DNA of 64,000 nucleotides from NCBI GenBank assembly GCA_037893245.1, contig JBAIAA010000107.1:186001-250000 (forward strand), in the 5' to 3' direction. The first letter of the stretch is position 1. Each line of letters opens with the position of its first letter. A program made the position numbers and the translations under genes. Positions 1 to 10,515 of the stretch are shown one piece after another. Source of the DNA: Crossaster papposus (Eukaryota; Echinodermata; Asteroidea; Velatida; Solasteridae). The notes below the pieces were generated by a model. That model was given only the letters and a program-made list of their open reading frames with translations. It was not told where the DNA came from and ran no database searches.

Positions 1-5
1 TGGCT

Positions 6-534
6 ATGGCCCTACCACACCAGAACGTTTTAGGCCAATGCATGAGTAGCGCGTTAAAAATAGTTGATACGCTGGCAATTGCTGAACTTTCACAGAAAAA
101 AAGTCAAGTGGAACCGTGATTTCAGCGTGTCCATGCAGGGTGATAAGGGGTTCATAGCGTATGCCAGCGCGTGAGTAGCGTGTGAGGAACGCGCTAAGCG
201 TGTAAGGAACGCATCACTGATTTATAGTAAAAATACGACAGCGTGTCGCCAGCGTGAGAGTAGTGGGTTGGTAACGATCGTCTAGCGCGTTCGACGCGTG
301 AGTAACGGCCTTCCTGCGCGCCGCCAGCGTGTGCAGTCACACGCTGGCAAACGCTGACATTTTTTAGGTATGTTGAAAAATGTATTTTTGCCTCAGCGTG
401 TGACAGCGTGTTCCAGCGTGTGGGTAACGCGCGCAGCGCGTTGCGAACGCTGGCCTAGCGTTGGTCAACGTTTACCCGCGTGTTGCCGAAATTCCAACAC
501 GTTGGCCTAAAACGTTCTGGTGTGACAGGGCCAT
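6..534. mobile_element. Inverted-repeat non-autonomous DNA element, ~530 bp
   Basis: The first 33 bases (6-38) and the last 33 (502-534) are near-perfect inverted repeats; both carry the word CAGAACGTTTTAGGCCAA or its complement and begin ATGGCCCT. The interior holds no coding frame and is packed with GCGTG, CAGCGTG and GTGTG words in both orientations, so single strands would fold extensively. No clear target duplication is visible, and the element starts so close to the window edge that it may extend leftwards. It looks like a MITE of unknown superfamily. Confidence 0.7.
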
Positions 535-1867
535 GACCTTCTTTAAATAAGAAGGTGCCGCTGATACCTCCACAACGCTTGCGGGCACCTGCACAGCGCG
601 TGTAGGTCGCCCGGTTGAGGGAGAGGTTGGCGTTTGCACGCTATACCGCTACAACCTGGTTCTTGTTGCATTGGTGGCTGAAGAAGAGATGTAGTACTTG
701 CACTATGAAACTTGTGTGATAAACTGTGTGTAGATGTAGACCGATGAGCCGCTTTTTTTTACCCTGCGAGCCCCGGCCGATGCATGACCGATTTCAGGCT
801 GGGCGCCGGCAGGGCGCCGTCCGGCCCCCGGTCGATTTCCGGCCAGGCACCGCCAAGTCGGCCGGACGCCTGGCGGGACCCGGCCGGCGTGTGGGCGGCG
901 CCTGGCCGATATATTGATTGTCTGGGTTGTCCAAAATTTGGTTCGGCGCCCGCCCGGCGTGTGCGATGCCCTGCCGGACATCGGCTAGGCATCGACCGAT
1001 TTATTGGCGATCAGTTTGCGATGCGAAACGCCGCACCAGGTTTTAAGTCCGAGTTAAAAGTAACTCGATGCCCGCCCGATGCCAAAAAATGACCCGGCAG
1101 CCGCAAGGAGTCCTGTGGGGCCCCGGCCGAAAATGCCTAGAAATCCGCCGCAAACTAATCGCAAACCCATCGCAAGCCAATTGTGACTGGGGTATTAGTG
1201 ATGATATGTGTAGTGAAACAGTCAAAGGTTTTCACGTATAGGTTCTCCGTTGCTTCTGACAGCTGTTTCACTTTTTCCTACATGTATAAATAAATATGAG
1301 TGCAATATGGACTAAGTTACTGTCTTAATATTATCAAACTTGTTACTGTATTTATTTTAAAAGTCTGCCCTCATTTGTTTTGGAATTCATTTTTAAAGAG
1401 GCTTTATCCAAAGATCTATAAATGAAACAGAAAAAAACTTGAAATTTAAATGAATTATTTCAAAGTGATCGCTATATTTCGAGCATTGCTAACTGTTAGA
1501 AACTGTACTTTGGTACATGAATTTGGGAGTTATCCCTGGCTTACATGTACATGGCATACAGCAGTGTTGTAGTACTCATGATAAATGTACATGTACTCAT
1601 ACTGATGATAAGTACTTGTACTCTTGAAAATGTTACCACACATGAGAAGAAAAAAAAGAAGAGCTATTGTACACCCTGGAAACAATCAAGTTTCCTACTG
1701 TTTGGGAAACTTGTACAAGTGTATAAAAGTACTTTGACAGCTAAAAGCATTTGAAAACCTGTTAAAATATTGAAATTTGCTCTACATGTACTTAAAGAAA
1801 GTACTTGTACTCGTGTAAACAAATAACCTTGTACTCGTACTCTTACTCTACTCATGCCAGTTTTACA
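535..1867. other. No gene seen; GC-rich 735-1130, AT-rich afterwards
   Basis: Between about 735 and 1130 the sequence is GC-rich and built from recurring CGGCC, GCCGGC and CGATG words. Overlapping short reading frames occur on both strands there, none with a recognisable domain, so I read it as repetitive non-coding DNA. From 1230 to 1867 it is AT-rich with TGTACATG words and no support for a gene. Confidence 0.5.
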
Positions 1868-2092
1868 GTCACTTCGCCCATTTTCCACTTCGCCCATAAC
1901 CACTTCGCCCACAACCACTTCGCCCATTTACCACTTCGCCCATTTGCCACTTCGCCCATTTGCCACTTCGCCCACTTACCACTTCGCCTACGCGCCACTT
2001 CGCCCACTTACCACTTCGCCCACTTACCACTTCGCCCACGCGCCACTTCGCCCACGCGCCACTTCGCCCACGCGCCACTTCGCCCACGCATA
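1868..2092. repeat. Left tandem-repeat arm of the foldback element
   Basis: About 13 units of 16-17 bp containing CACTTCGCCCA with spacers such as TTTAC, TTTGC and CGCGC. The inner units are more uniform than the outer ones. Confidence 0.9.
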
Positions 2093-2564
2093 GCACGCCC
2101 GTGTTAATTCGACAGGTCGTTGCATGCTTGAGGCGGCAGGGGGACCGTTTGTTGGGTGGGCCCGGCCCGGCCCGCCCTAAACCATACATTTGGGAATGTT
2201 TCAATAAAAGACATAACAGGATTATTACTATTCTGCAATGTATTCACTAAAGCAATAAAGGTTTTTAAAATCTGTTTTCTTGGCGAATGCCAAGATCAAA
2301 AGATAATGTTTTTAGGAGGAAATCAACCAAGTAAGCCTACCAAGCTAGTAACGCGTTTTGGCAGCCAAATTCCTAATTACGAGTCTCCCATTTTTTGCAT
2401 GAAGTTCATAAAATCAAACGGTCCGTTTCAAATATAAAAGTGTTTATTTCTCATTCGTCGACTTGTTTATACATGTATACTATTCTTCTACCAATTAGCA
2501 CTGCGCTTCTATCCTGTGTAAATTTTGATGAAGTTAGAATTCACCATTAGTGTGAAGTGATAGC

Positions 2565-2921
2565 GTGACTTTCCTTGAATATAGGCCGTGTGGAAATAAA
2601 GTTCGCCAATTCAATAATGTTCGCCAATTCAATAATGAAACAAGATTGTTACAGAGACAAATAATGCAGACAAGCAGCTACAAGCTACAACTTTCCATAA
2701 CTTGGTACTATTTATTAAGTTTGATAGCAGGATTGGTAAACGGTAAATTAAAATCTACAGATTTGGATCTGCATGTTAGACAGGCAAGAAGTAGAAGTAA
2801 AGCAGTTAAGCATTATATAAACAGACCTGGCAGCTTGACAAACAACTACATGTATGATGTATACCAAACAAACAAACATACACCCCCATTCGTCTTATTG
2901 AAACATCCTCCCCGCCCTTAA
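2565..2921 (+). other. Internal open frame of the foldback element, function not recognised
   Basis: A 118-codon frame inside the foldback element. It starts just before a perfect 18-bp tandem duplication (TTCGCCAATTCAATAATG twice, about 2600-2637). The predicted product has no recognisable motif and its composition is unremarkable, so it may be spurious. If the element once encoded a protein, nothing here identifies it. Confidence 0.12.
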
Positions 2922-3280
2922 TGAACTATTGTCTAATCACAGCTGATATTTCCAGTGAAAGCGAGCGACAGCTGCCACTGCACCATACCACCACGCGTCA
3001 AGCATTCCACACAGGAACGACCGCCCTCTTTGAATCGCCGAAATCCGGCGCGTTGTTACTCAAGTTGTCAATGGCACTTGCAAAACGCCCGTGGGTCTCC
3101 ACTGGCGGCCAAAAAAGGGACTTCAAAAGTAACCTGTGGTTTCTTGACTTGAAGACGTAACCATTAAGCTGCGTAGGTCATCATTAAATTTATACAGGTC
3201 GGGAATGCATTTTTCTCATTTTTTTTTGGCCGACTGATCTGACCCTATACTAACTTGTTACTTCTAAAGAAATAATGGAT

Positions 3281-3466
3281 GGGCGAAGTGGTGGATGGGC
3301 GAAGTGGTAAATGGGCGAAGTGGCGCGTGGGCGAAGTGGTAAGTGGGCGAAGTGGCGCGTAGGCGAAGTGGTGAGTGGGCGAAGTGGTAAGTGGGCGAAG
3401 TGGTAAATGGGCGAAGTGGTTGTGGGCGAAGTGGTTATGGGCGAAGTGGAAAATGGGCGAAGTGAC
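3281..3466. repeat. Right tandem-repeat arm of the foldback element
   Basis: About 11-12 units of GGGCGAAGTGG with short spacers, the reverse complement of the array at 1868-2092. It ends GGGCGAAGTGAC at 3466, mirroring GTCACTTCGCCC at 1868. Confidence 0.9.
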
Positions 3467-3771
3467 CGACAGGCGTATATACGTCATCTATGTGGAACTA
3501 CACCCAGGGCCGGGGACATTGTATGCGATAATAATACAAATATTTGCAAGCCCAGCTGAAAAGCACCCTTTCAAATATTTTAAAGGAGACTAAGGAACAA
3601 TAGTTTAACAATTTAAACGTCAAGAAATTACTAGACGCAGCTGATAATCCTCGGCTGTATAAATTCAACGGAAACAATGGAACTAGGGTGTCGAATAGGC
3701 CTAATCACTAAAGTGTGATACCACAATATAGCACGTCCACGAAGCATGCTTGGCAACATTGACATATACTC

Positions 3772-4611
3772 ATGTGCACCGCGTGTATGCATACATGTTG
3801 TGTATACCCATCCTCCGCAGCGCTAGCGGGTAGCTTTTGGCGTAAATACACTTCAACTGCAACAACCAAGAAAACCTTGGCAGCGTATATACACGTCCTC
3901 CGCGGAATTAAACTGCTGTGCCCGACGAGTTTTCTATCAAAACTCGACACTAAGATGCAGGATATCGTGTCTAAATTCCAAGTGTCGCCGCCTATGTCAT
4001 TGCGGTCAGTGCTAAGTAGTGATTTTACCATTGATGAATTGTTACAAGCGAGGATTGTGATTTTTGAAGCTGCGATGGAGAAGTACCGTGAAGACGTCCA
4101 AGATGGCGACGAAACGGGCGACTCGTCAAAAAAGCTAAGTACAGTTTTTTCACTTAAATCCCGTAGATCTAATCAAACAGCATCCGATGACATCAAGGAC
4201 CTATGTCTGTATATTTTTCGTCATCGGAACACTTTTCCCATGTCTTGTCTTAGTTCAGCTTGTCAGATAAATTACAAGCAAACAATTACTACAGATCGGG
4301 ACTTAACAGGTGTCACAACCCCCGATCAAGTCCCCGAACCCACCCCACAGGTCATTTATCAAGCCATCATACAGGTCAAAAATGACATAAAATTACTTGA
4401 TCAGAAATTTTCAGACCAATTTGCAACACTATCTGACCAGATTTCTCGAGCCACCGTACAGCGGATCTCAGTCCAGCGAGCCACTGTACATTGGATGTCG
4501 GCCCAGCGGTTCTGGTACCGACAAGCAACCGCTTCGCTGCATTGGCGACAGAGGATCCCGTCATCACCGACTCCAGCACCGGTGATTCCCGGACCGAGGC
4601 CGAGTTGGTGA
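3772..4611 (+). CDS. LINE ORF1, N-terminal part (gag-like), out of frame with its esterase part
   Basis: An open frame of 279 codons. The N-terminal roughly 60 residues look non-conserved; a second in-frame methionine at 3955 opens a more plausible start (MQDIVSKFQVSPPMSLRSVL). Around residues 200-235 an amphipathic stretch (IKLLDQKFSDQFATLSDQIS) resembles the oligomerising coil of LINE ORF1 proteins. After that the frame turns into low-quality sequence, while the next frame, open to 5615, carries an NRFAALA motif often seen in such ORF1s. A one-base indel near 4440-4490, next to a tandem duplication of about 30 bp (4446-4504), therefore probably splits one ORF1 into two. It would have bound LINE RNA as a particle component. 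Confidence 0.6.
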   Translation: MCTACMHTCCVYPSSAALAGSFWRKYTSTATTKKTLAAYIHVLRGIKLLCPTSFLSKLDTKMQDIVSKFQVSPPMSLRSVLSSDFTIDELLQARIVIFEAAMEKYREDVQDGDETGDSSKKLSTVFSLKSRRSNQTASDDIKDLCLYIFRHRNTFPMSCLSSACQINYKQTITTDRDLTGVTTPDQVPEPTPQVIYQAIIQVKNDIKLLDQKFSDQFATLSDQISRATVQRISVQRATVHWMSAQRFWYRQATASLHWRQRIPSSPTPAPVIPGPRPSW

Positions 4612-5615
4612 TCGACACGTACTTCGAAGTCTTGCAGCTAAACGGCCAGCCTGACACCGAGGAGCAGGGATCCTCCCCAACCCCAAACCATTTGCCCCAT
4701 CCCTCAAAAACTAAAATGTCCTTAGCATTTGACGAGCAGCTGAATCAATACCGGAAAAAGCACAAGAAGCTGACCACTGCAAAGGACAAACCGGCACCTA
4801 AAGTAAAACAATCACCAACGGAACACCACTGTGCAGATGTGCTTCTAATCGGTGACTCGATGATAAAACGGCTTCAGCCCAGGAGATTGAGCAGGCAAAA
4901 GAAAGTGATGTGCCACACCATGCGTGGAGCAAAAATCCAAGATCTTGCTCCCCACGTCATACAGCTGTCGACCAAGCACGACGTATCTCGGGTAATTCTC
5001 CATGTTGGGACCAACAACACATCCGACAACCCGGAGACTATTGCCGCTCAGATCACCTCCCTCGGCGAGTCACTACAACCAAGATCAGTGACAATATCTT
5101 CGATCATACACCGTAAAAACCAAACGGTGCCACAGTGCAAGAGAGTAGATGATTCCAATAATCTGCTCAAGTCCATAGCAAAGCGAAATAACTGGGGCTT
5201 CATTGACAACGGTAACATAAACTCAAACCACCTTGTGTCGGACGGTGTGCACCTCGACTCGGCAGGAGTGCGCCTACTTGCCACGAACATTATCCAACAC
5301 ATCAAAGGACCACCAAAGACCTTTGATAGTCGCATTCCACATCAGAAAACCCCTTTCGGTCAGAGTTTGTACTCTGATGTCCTGACGAAGCGGACTACAG
5401 CGACCCGTGATGTTCCGACGGGTTTTCTAATGGCCAACCAGTATTACCCGCATCCCCATCAGAAACGGCACCAAATCAACCTCAATCAACGACGGCAGCC
5501 AGTATCCCAGACCAGAGCACCCGCCCCGACACATTATCGAGGCCAGAAGTGGAACCAACATCTGAAAATGGTCAGGGAGCTGCTCAATTACCCACAAGGC
5601 AAGGTTCTAAAATAG
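4491..5615 (+). CDS. LINE ORF1, C-terminal part with SGNH (GDSL) esterase domain
   Basis: The esterase domain spans roughly residues 120-270 of this 374-codon frame. The catalytic blocks of the SGNH fold are visible: LIGDSMIKRL (block I, nucleophilic Ser), HVGTNN (block III, Asn) and SDGVHLDSAG (block V, Asp-x-x-His). Esterase domains of this kind are known in ORF1 of CR1-like LINEs and may act on membranes or acyl groups; the substrate is not known. The first methionine at 4491 is probably not the native start, because the frame continues the reading of the upstream ORF1 segment after an indel. The 3-prime end overlaps the start of ORF2 by 67 bases in another frame, a compact arrangement typical of LINEs. 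All catalytic residues are intact. Confidence 0.8.
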   Translation: MDVGPAVLVPTSNRFAALATEDPVITDSSTGDSRTEAELVIDTYFEVLQLNGQPDTEEQGSSPTPNHLPHPSKTKMSLAFDEQLNQYRKKHKKLTTAKDKPAPKVKQSPTEHHCADVLLIGDSMIKRLQPRRLSRQKKVMCHTMRGAKIQDLAPHVIQLSTKHDVSRVILHVGTNNTSDNPETIAAQITSLGESLQPRSVTISSIIHRKNQTVPQCKRVDDSNNLLKSIAKRNNWGFIDNGNINSNHLVSDGVHLDSAGVRLLATNIIQHIKGPPKTFDSRIPHQKTPFGQSLYSDVLTKRTTATRDVPTGFLMANQYYPHPHQKRHQINLNQRRQPVSQTRAPAPTHYRGQKWNQHLKMVRELLNYPQGKVLK

Positions 5616-8476
5616 ACATAACAGATGGTATTATCTGCAATCAAAGTTCCGAGGGTTTCTCATTCGCCCATCTTAATGTAAGAAGCCTCATAAACAAATT
5701 TGACCATTTTAAGATTGTAATGTCTAAAAATCCATTCGACATCATCTGTCTAAACGAAACTTTTTGCGACGCCTCAATCTCTGATGACGAAATAACTCTA
5801 CCAAATTATTCTATTGTCAGAAAAGACAGGAACCGACATGGTGGCGGTGTTGCAATTTACATTCGAGATACCCTAATGTTCTCTCGTCGTGAAGATCTCG
5901 AAATATATGATGTCGAGTGTATATGGGTTGAAATTAAGTGCAAACAAAGACAGCCTGTGCTTATCAGTTCTATTTATAGGCCTCCTTCAAGCTCTGTCGA
6001 ATTTATGGGAAAACTGAGTGATATCCTTAATAAGGCCTCGTGTGAATGTAAAGAAATTATTACAACTGGGGACTTTAATTGTGATGTTTCAGATGAATAC
6101 GATAGTATGCAATCAAATCCAATTATTTCTTGCTTTAGTTTGTTCCAAATGGCGCAACTCATACATGACCCAACACGTGTCACTGAATCTACTAAAACTA
6201 CCATCGATCTCATTTTTAGTTCCCACCCAGAGCTCATAAAGGACTGTGGTGTTTTACCAGTCCTAATCAGTGATCATTATCTTGTTTATGGGCTACACAG
6301 TTGGAAAACACCAAAAATGAAAGGTCGTTCAATAAATTTTCGATGTCTAAAAAATATAGACAGTGATGCATTTACGGACGATCTCCGTAATGCACCATGG
6401 CAAGATGTTTTTGGTTGTTATGATGTGGATAATGCATGGTCTATATGGTACTCCATATTTATGAGTATTATTAACCTCCATGCGCCAGTCAAAACCAAAC
6501 GCATTCGGGGTGCCTCAGTTCCGTGGCTCGATAGCGAAATTCTTAAACTTATGCGGCAGCGCGATCGTGTACACAAAATTGCAAAGCACACAGGCTTACA
6601 AATTCATTGGGATTCATACAAAAACCTGCGGAACAATGTTACTAATAAAATCCGCAGTAAAAAGAGTAATTACTACACATCCGCCATAGAAGAAAATAAA
6701 AGCAACTCTTCTATGCTGTGGAAAACTCTGAAGGAGGTACTCCCTAAGAAACAAAAAACTGTACCAAATTCGATTACTTCCCCAAATGGGGAAAATATTG
6801 ACAATATCGCCGACATTGCTGATACATTAAATGAACACTTTTCAACAATCGGCAAGCGTACTGCTGGAAATTACCCTTTGCGTGAACTTGAAATAGATGA
6901 CAATACTGACGCCTCTATATTTGATTCTGTTGATGAAGATTGCGTAGTACCTAACATTACAGAAGAGTTTGTTCGAAAGCAAATATCATCTATGTCGGTT
7001 GGGAAAGCAACAGGTCCGGATGGAATTAGTGTTAAAATGATTAAAATTGCTTCACCTTATATCATTAAATCTTTAACTCATATTGTTAACCTGTCTATAA
7101 GATGTGAGCGATACCCTAAAGATTGGAAACATGCTTTAGTAACACCAATTCACAAGGGAGGAGATAAATGTAGTACAGGTAACTATCGTCCAATTTCTAT
7201 ACTGCCAATTATCTCTAAGATTTTAGAAAGATGGGTGCACTCATCGGTATATAGATATCTTGATGAAAACAATCTGATTCCTAGTTGCCAGTCGGGATTT
7301 AGACCCCTGCACTCAACTGAAAGCACCCTACATGACTTAACAAACAAGTGTTTTGCGGCCATGGAGAATGGACAAGTTACAGGCAGTGTGTTTATAGACC
7401 TCAGTAAAGCATTTGATTGTGTTGATCATGAAATCTTACTAAAGAAACTAGAAAGGATGAACGTGTCATCTTCTGTAACAAATTGGTTTAAGTCGTACCT
7501 AAGTGAACGTAGTCAGTCTGTGAATATTGGCGGCACCATATCAAATTAGGTCCTGTCCGTAAACACTGGTGTTCCACAGGGGTCGATACTAGGTCCACTT
7601 TTATTCATTGTTTATACTAGTGACCTTCCATTTTGTATTGCCCCAAACTGCAACTTATTTATGTATGCAGATGACTCAACATTAACGTGTAGCTCCTCCA
7701 ACATTAATATAATAGAAAGTAGCTTAAATACAGCTCTTACTAGTTTTCACAACTGGTGCGGAAAAAACAAGCTAGCTTTAAATGCCACCAAAACCAAATG
7801 CATGCTTATTGGTACTAGGCAGAAAATATCTAATGTTAATTTAAATGTATGCATTGCTGGTAGTCGTATTGAAAATGTGAAGTCATATAAATGTTTGGGT
7901 GTAATTATTGATGAAGCATTAAGTTGGGGCCCACATGTCGAATACGTAAGAAAAAATGTGGTGTCTAAATTAGGTATAAGAAGAATCCGTGATTGTATTC
8001 CTCAGCACAGCTTGCACACACTATTTGTAAGTCTAATTATGCCAACATTAGAGTATTGTTGTACTGTGTGGGGAGGAAGGTACATATCTCACGATAATAT
8101 TTTAAACAAATGTCTCAAAAGAGCCGCGCGGATAATCCTTAAATGTACCTTCCTCACCCCTTCAGAGGATATGTTTGCTCGTCTTAATTGGACCCCTTTT
8201 TCAAAAAGAGTCAAGTCAAAAAAGGCTATTCTTGTCTTCAAAAGTATCAACAAAATGACTCCTTTGTACATGACAAATATTTTCAAACCACTTACAGTAA
8301 TTCGCGAAACAAGGCAATCAACCCACACGGCACTGAAAGTTCCTTTCGCCAAAAAAGAATGCTACGCCACAAGTTTCGCTGTGAGTGGTGCAAATATTTG
8401 GAATAATCTGCCCGAACAATTGCGAACATTGGACTCATTAAGCACATTTAAATCAGAACTCCGACATGCCATCTGA
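5549..8476 (+). pseudogene. LINE ORF2: endonuclease and reverse transcriptase, one in-frame TAG
   Basis: The frame runs 666 codons to a TAG at 7547-7549 and then continues in the same frame to 8476, so the only visible damage is one nonsense codon. The N-terminal half is an exonuclease-endonuclease-phosphatase domain: HLNVRSLINK, ICLNETF, GGGVAIYIRD, SSIYRPP, TTGDFNCD and ISDHYLVYG are its successive motifs. The reverse transcriptase follows: GKATGPDGIS, NYRPISILP, SGFRPLHSTES, FIDLSKAFDCVDH, then after the stop GVPQGSILGP and the catalytic YADDST (7664-7681), then the thumb and a LINE C-terminal region. The proteins would nick target DNA and prime reverse transcription there. The stop lies between the palm A motif and the GVPQGS block, so the truncated product would lack the catalytic YADD. 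Confidence 0.9.
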
Positions 8477-8760
8477 GTGTTAGATATTATGCCAATTGCG
8501 CTGACCTACGGAGTTAGAACTTGGTTGCCACTATAATGTGGAGCCGGATAGGAATTTCCCCTTCTTATTTTTCACCTAAAAGTTTTTTTTATTTGGCGGG
8601 TTTTCGCCTATCTCGTAAATCAGAGTTAGTATTAATGTTTAGAATTCCTGTAATATCCTTGTATTTATAATATGTACTGTTATTTTATTTGATGATGTAT
8701 GCAGGGCCCCAATGAAAACCAGTTTTAAACTGTTTGGGCACACCCTGGGTAAAGAAATGG

Positions 8761-8786
8761 AATAAATAAATAAATAAATAAATAAA
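8761..8786 (+). repeat. (AATA)n tail of the CR1-like LINE
   Basis: A short AATA microsatellite ends the LINE 3-prime UTR. A microsatellite rather than a pure poly(A) tail is usual in the CR1/L2 group. Confidence 0.85.
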
Positions 8787-8833
8787 ACACGTCATCCGTG
8801 GATAGTAAACAATTTGTTGGGGCTTTGCTCGGG

Positions 8834-8906
8834 ATGTGTTTATTTGTCATCCGTTTTAAATCTCAGAAAAATTGTGTGTGTATATATGTCAACCGGCGCA
8901 AACTGG
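8834..8906. mobile_element. Right-end fragment of a piggyBac-like MITE
   Basis: This stretch matches the right ends of the elements at 25409-25749 and 56950-57194: GTTTATTTGTCATCCGTTTT, then CCGGCGCAAACTGG directly followed by TTAA (8907-8910). The left end is absent; the fragment lies just downstream of the LINE tail. Confidence 0.6.
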
Positions 8907-9247
8907 TTAAGCCCAAGACTAATTTCTTTGCAGATTTCTGTGCACATTTCTGCGATGTCAGCACATAAAGGTACCTTTTTATCATACATTAATCGCAAAG
9001 ATTGTTTTCTTCGGCAAGATTAGGTGATCATACATGGTATAGCTTTGTCCAGGGTACAGGTAAACTCGGCCCCTAACCATCTCAGCCCCAGTCTAGAAAG
9101 TAGAGTTGTCTTGACTTGGAGCCTTAACTTAATTGCGCCCTCTGTTGATATAATGTTTTTTAAAGTGCATTGCAACTGCTAAAGTACAAAAGTACATTAT
9201 AATAATGTCTTGGGTGGCTGGAGGGTTCACATCCTATAAAACCTTAC

Positions 9248-9465
9248 CCGGCCTCTGGATGTTATTCAGATAGTCCTGGGTTCGCCTCTCATCCACCTCA
9301 GCCTGTCCCTTCACATCCCCTTTGATCCTCTCCGTCTCCTGCGCTCTCTTCTTCCTCCGTCTGGCTTCCAGCCGGGTTCGCGTTTTCTCCTGGTTGCGCC
9401 CCTGCTCCAGGCGTTGCGAGACCTCAAAGCGCTTCATGTTCTCCTCATGCTCCCTCAATAGTTTC
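9248..9465 (-). CDS. Coiled-coil exon of a large host gene
   Basis: On the minus strand the exon starts after a CTCTCACAG acceptor and ends at a GGGTAAGG-type donor. It encodes a continuous charged helix with no lesion: KLLREHEENMKRFEVSQRLE opens it and DERRTQDYLNNIQRPG closes it. Arg, Glu, Lys and Gln dominate, with heptad-like spacing, as expected of a long coiled coil. I do not recognise the family. It is the most downstream exon seen of a series running from about 27.5 kb down to 9.2 kb, all on the minus strand; the terminal exon is not evident between here and the window start. Confidence 0.6.
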
Positions 9466-9982
9466 TGTGAGAGCGAAATGTGTTATTATATTAAAAACTA
9501 TTAGGAGGGGGCAGTCAAAATTATATCCGATTTTCAAGAGCTAAGGCACAAATAAGGAAATAACATGAGTAAACTTGAAAAAGGCTACTCGGTAGAGTGC
9601 AGATTTCCACCCTAAATGTTATCCAGATTTCTAATCTGCCCACAGATCAATCTAAAAATATAAAGGAATCATCCTTGTGACCCACCAAGTTTCGTTAACA
9701 TTCCTCCCAAATAAATTTCATAATCCTCCTATCAAACAAACAAACAAACAAACACCCCGACAGACAGCCACACCAAGACAACCCGACAGACAGCGCGACA
9801 GAAAGTGATTAATACATAAATTTCACCATCAGAGATAAGAGTTAATTAAACAACCACTATCATGACACAATGACTTTAGTTGATTATAATGCTATGGGCC
9901 AACTGTGTACACAAAATCAACACTTGACTCTCTTCTTTCAACTACATGGATTCCTCTTTTGAACGTGCTCAACTGCCTTTAC
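9466..9982. other. Intron between coiled-coil exons, no feature
   Basis: AT-rich sequence with a short (ACAA)n tract near 9740 and GACAGACAG words. No coding support. Confidence 0.5.
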
Positions 9983-10139
9983 CGCCTGAGCCTCTTTGTT
10001 GCCATCCAGCTGCTGCAGTTCTTGCTGTAGTCGTCTCTCTTTCTCCTGCTCCTCCAGAGTCCTCGCTCTCTGCTCGTCGCGTTCCTGCCGACGGTGATCG
10101 TCTCTGAAGCGGTCCATCTCAAGCTCCGACTCCAAAGTC
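9983..10139 (-). CDS. Coiled-coil exon of a large host gene
   Basis: The exon follows a TATTACAG acceptor and ends at a GCG/GTAAAG donor. The reading is open throughout: it begins TLESELEMDRFRDDHRRQER, passes RTLEEQEKERRLQQELQQL and ends NKEAQA. Composition is almost wholly charged or Gln/Leu, typical of an elongated coiled coil. It lies about 0.5 kb upstream (in gene sense) of the exon at 9248-9465. Function not recognised. Confidence 0.6.
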
Positions 10140-10353
10140 CTGTAATAGTGACAACAACGTCTGAAAAGTCAGAACGTTCTTGTTTCTTTCGGAACGTTCC
10201 GTTTGGAACATTGGATCTTCCTATCAAGAAGATTCGTTGTTCCCAATGGGAACAGCCAATGACTTGGAATCTGCGGTGTTCCCTGCCGTTCTCCAAAACA
10301 TCTTTTGATCCCAAATGAAATGTTTCAAGCATTTGAGACGTTTCCTAATAAGG

Positions 10354-10510
10354 GAATAAATGTGTGTTCGAGAGGTTTTAATCACTGTTTAATACCGCTG
10401 GAGTCTGGGTGCTGATAATTACCCGAGCCGAAGCAAGGGTAATTATCAGCACCCAAACTCCAAGCGGTATTAAACAGAGTGATTAATACCGACCGAACAC
10501 ACATTTATTC
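10354..10510. repeat. Long near-perfect palindrome in an intron
   Basis: GAATAAATGTGTGTTCG at 10354 pairs with its complement ending at 10510, and the match continues inward through TTTAATACCGCT and TGGGTGCTGATAATTACCC to a small loop near 10430. The arms are about 70 bp with a few mismatches. A partial copy of the flanking words (TTTAATACCG, GATTAATACCG) recurs at 10864-10950, so this is probably part of a larger foldback MITE. Confidence 0.75.
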
Positions 10511-10515
10511 TCATT

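Larger units (their letters stand above)
1868..3466. mobile_element. Foldback (FB/TU-like) element with tandem-repeat inverted arms
   Basis: The left arm (1868-2092) is a tandem array of about 16-17 bp units built on CCACTTCGCCCA, and the right arm (3281-3466) is the same array in reverse complement. The outermost roughly 65 bases of the two arms are exact inverted copies, unit by unit, including the variant spacers between CACTTCGCCC cores. The arms enclose about 1.2 kb without a recognisable protein. Long inverted arms made of short tandem repeats are the hallmark of Drosophila FB and sea-urchin TU elements; the assignment rests on this architecture only. No target duplication is evident. 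Confidence 0.75.
3600..8787 (+). mobile_element. CR1/L2-like non-LTR retrotransposon, nearly full length
   Basis: The element contains, in order, an ORF1 with a coiled-coil-like N part and an SGNH esterase domain, an ORF2 with apurinic-type endonuclease and reverse transcriptase, a short 3-prime UTR and an (AATA)n tail at 8761-8786. That order and the esterase in ORF1 are known for CR1-clade LINEs. The 5-prime boundary is not visible; I placed it between the foldback element and ORF1. Only two lesions are obvious (a frame change in ORF1 and one stop in ORF2), so the copy is fairly young. Confidence 0.85.

Noticed and set aside
726-1092. Several overlapping open frames in GC-rich DNA
   Set aside because: They exist on both strands and in several frames at once, with Arg/Pro/Gly-rich products, as expected from high GC and repeated CGGCC words rather than coding.
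1805-2107. Frames of 70-110 codons through the CACTTCGCCCA array
   Set aside because: Any array whose unit lacks stops opens several frames; both strands are open equally.
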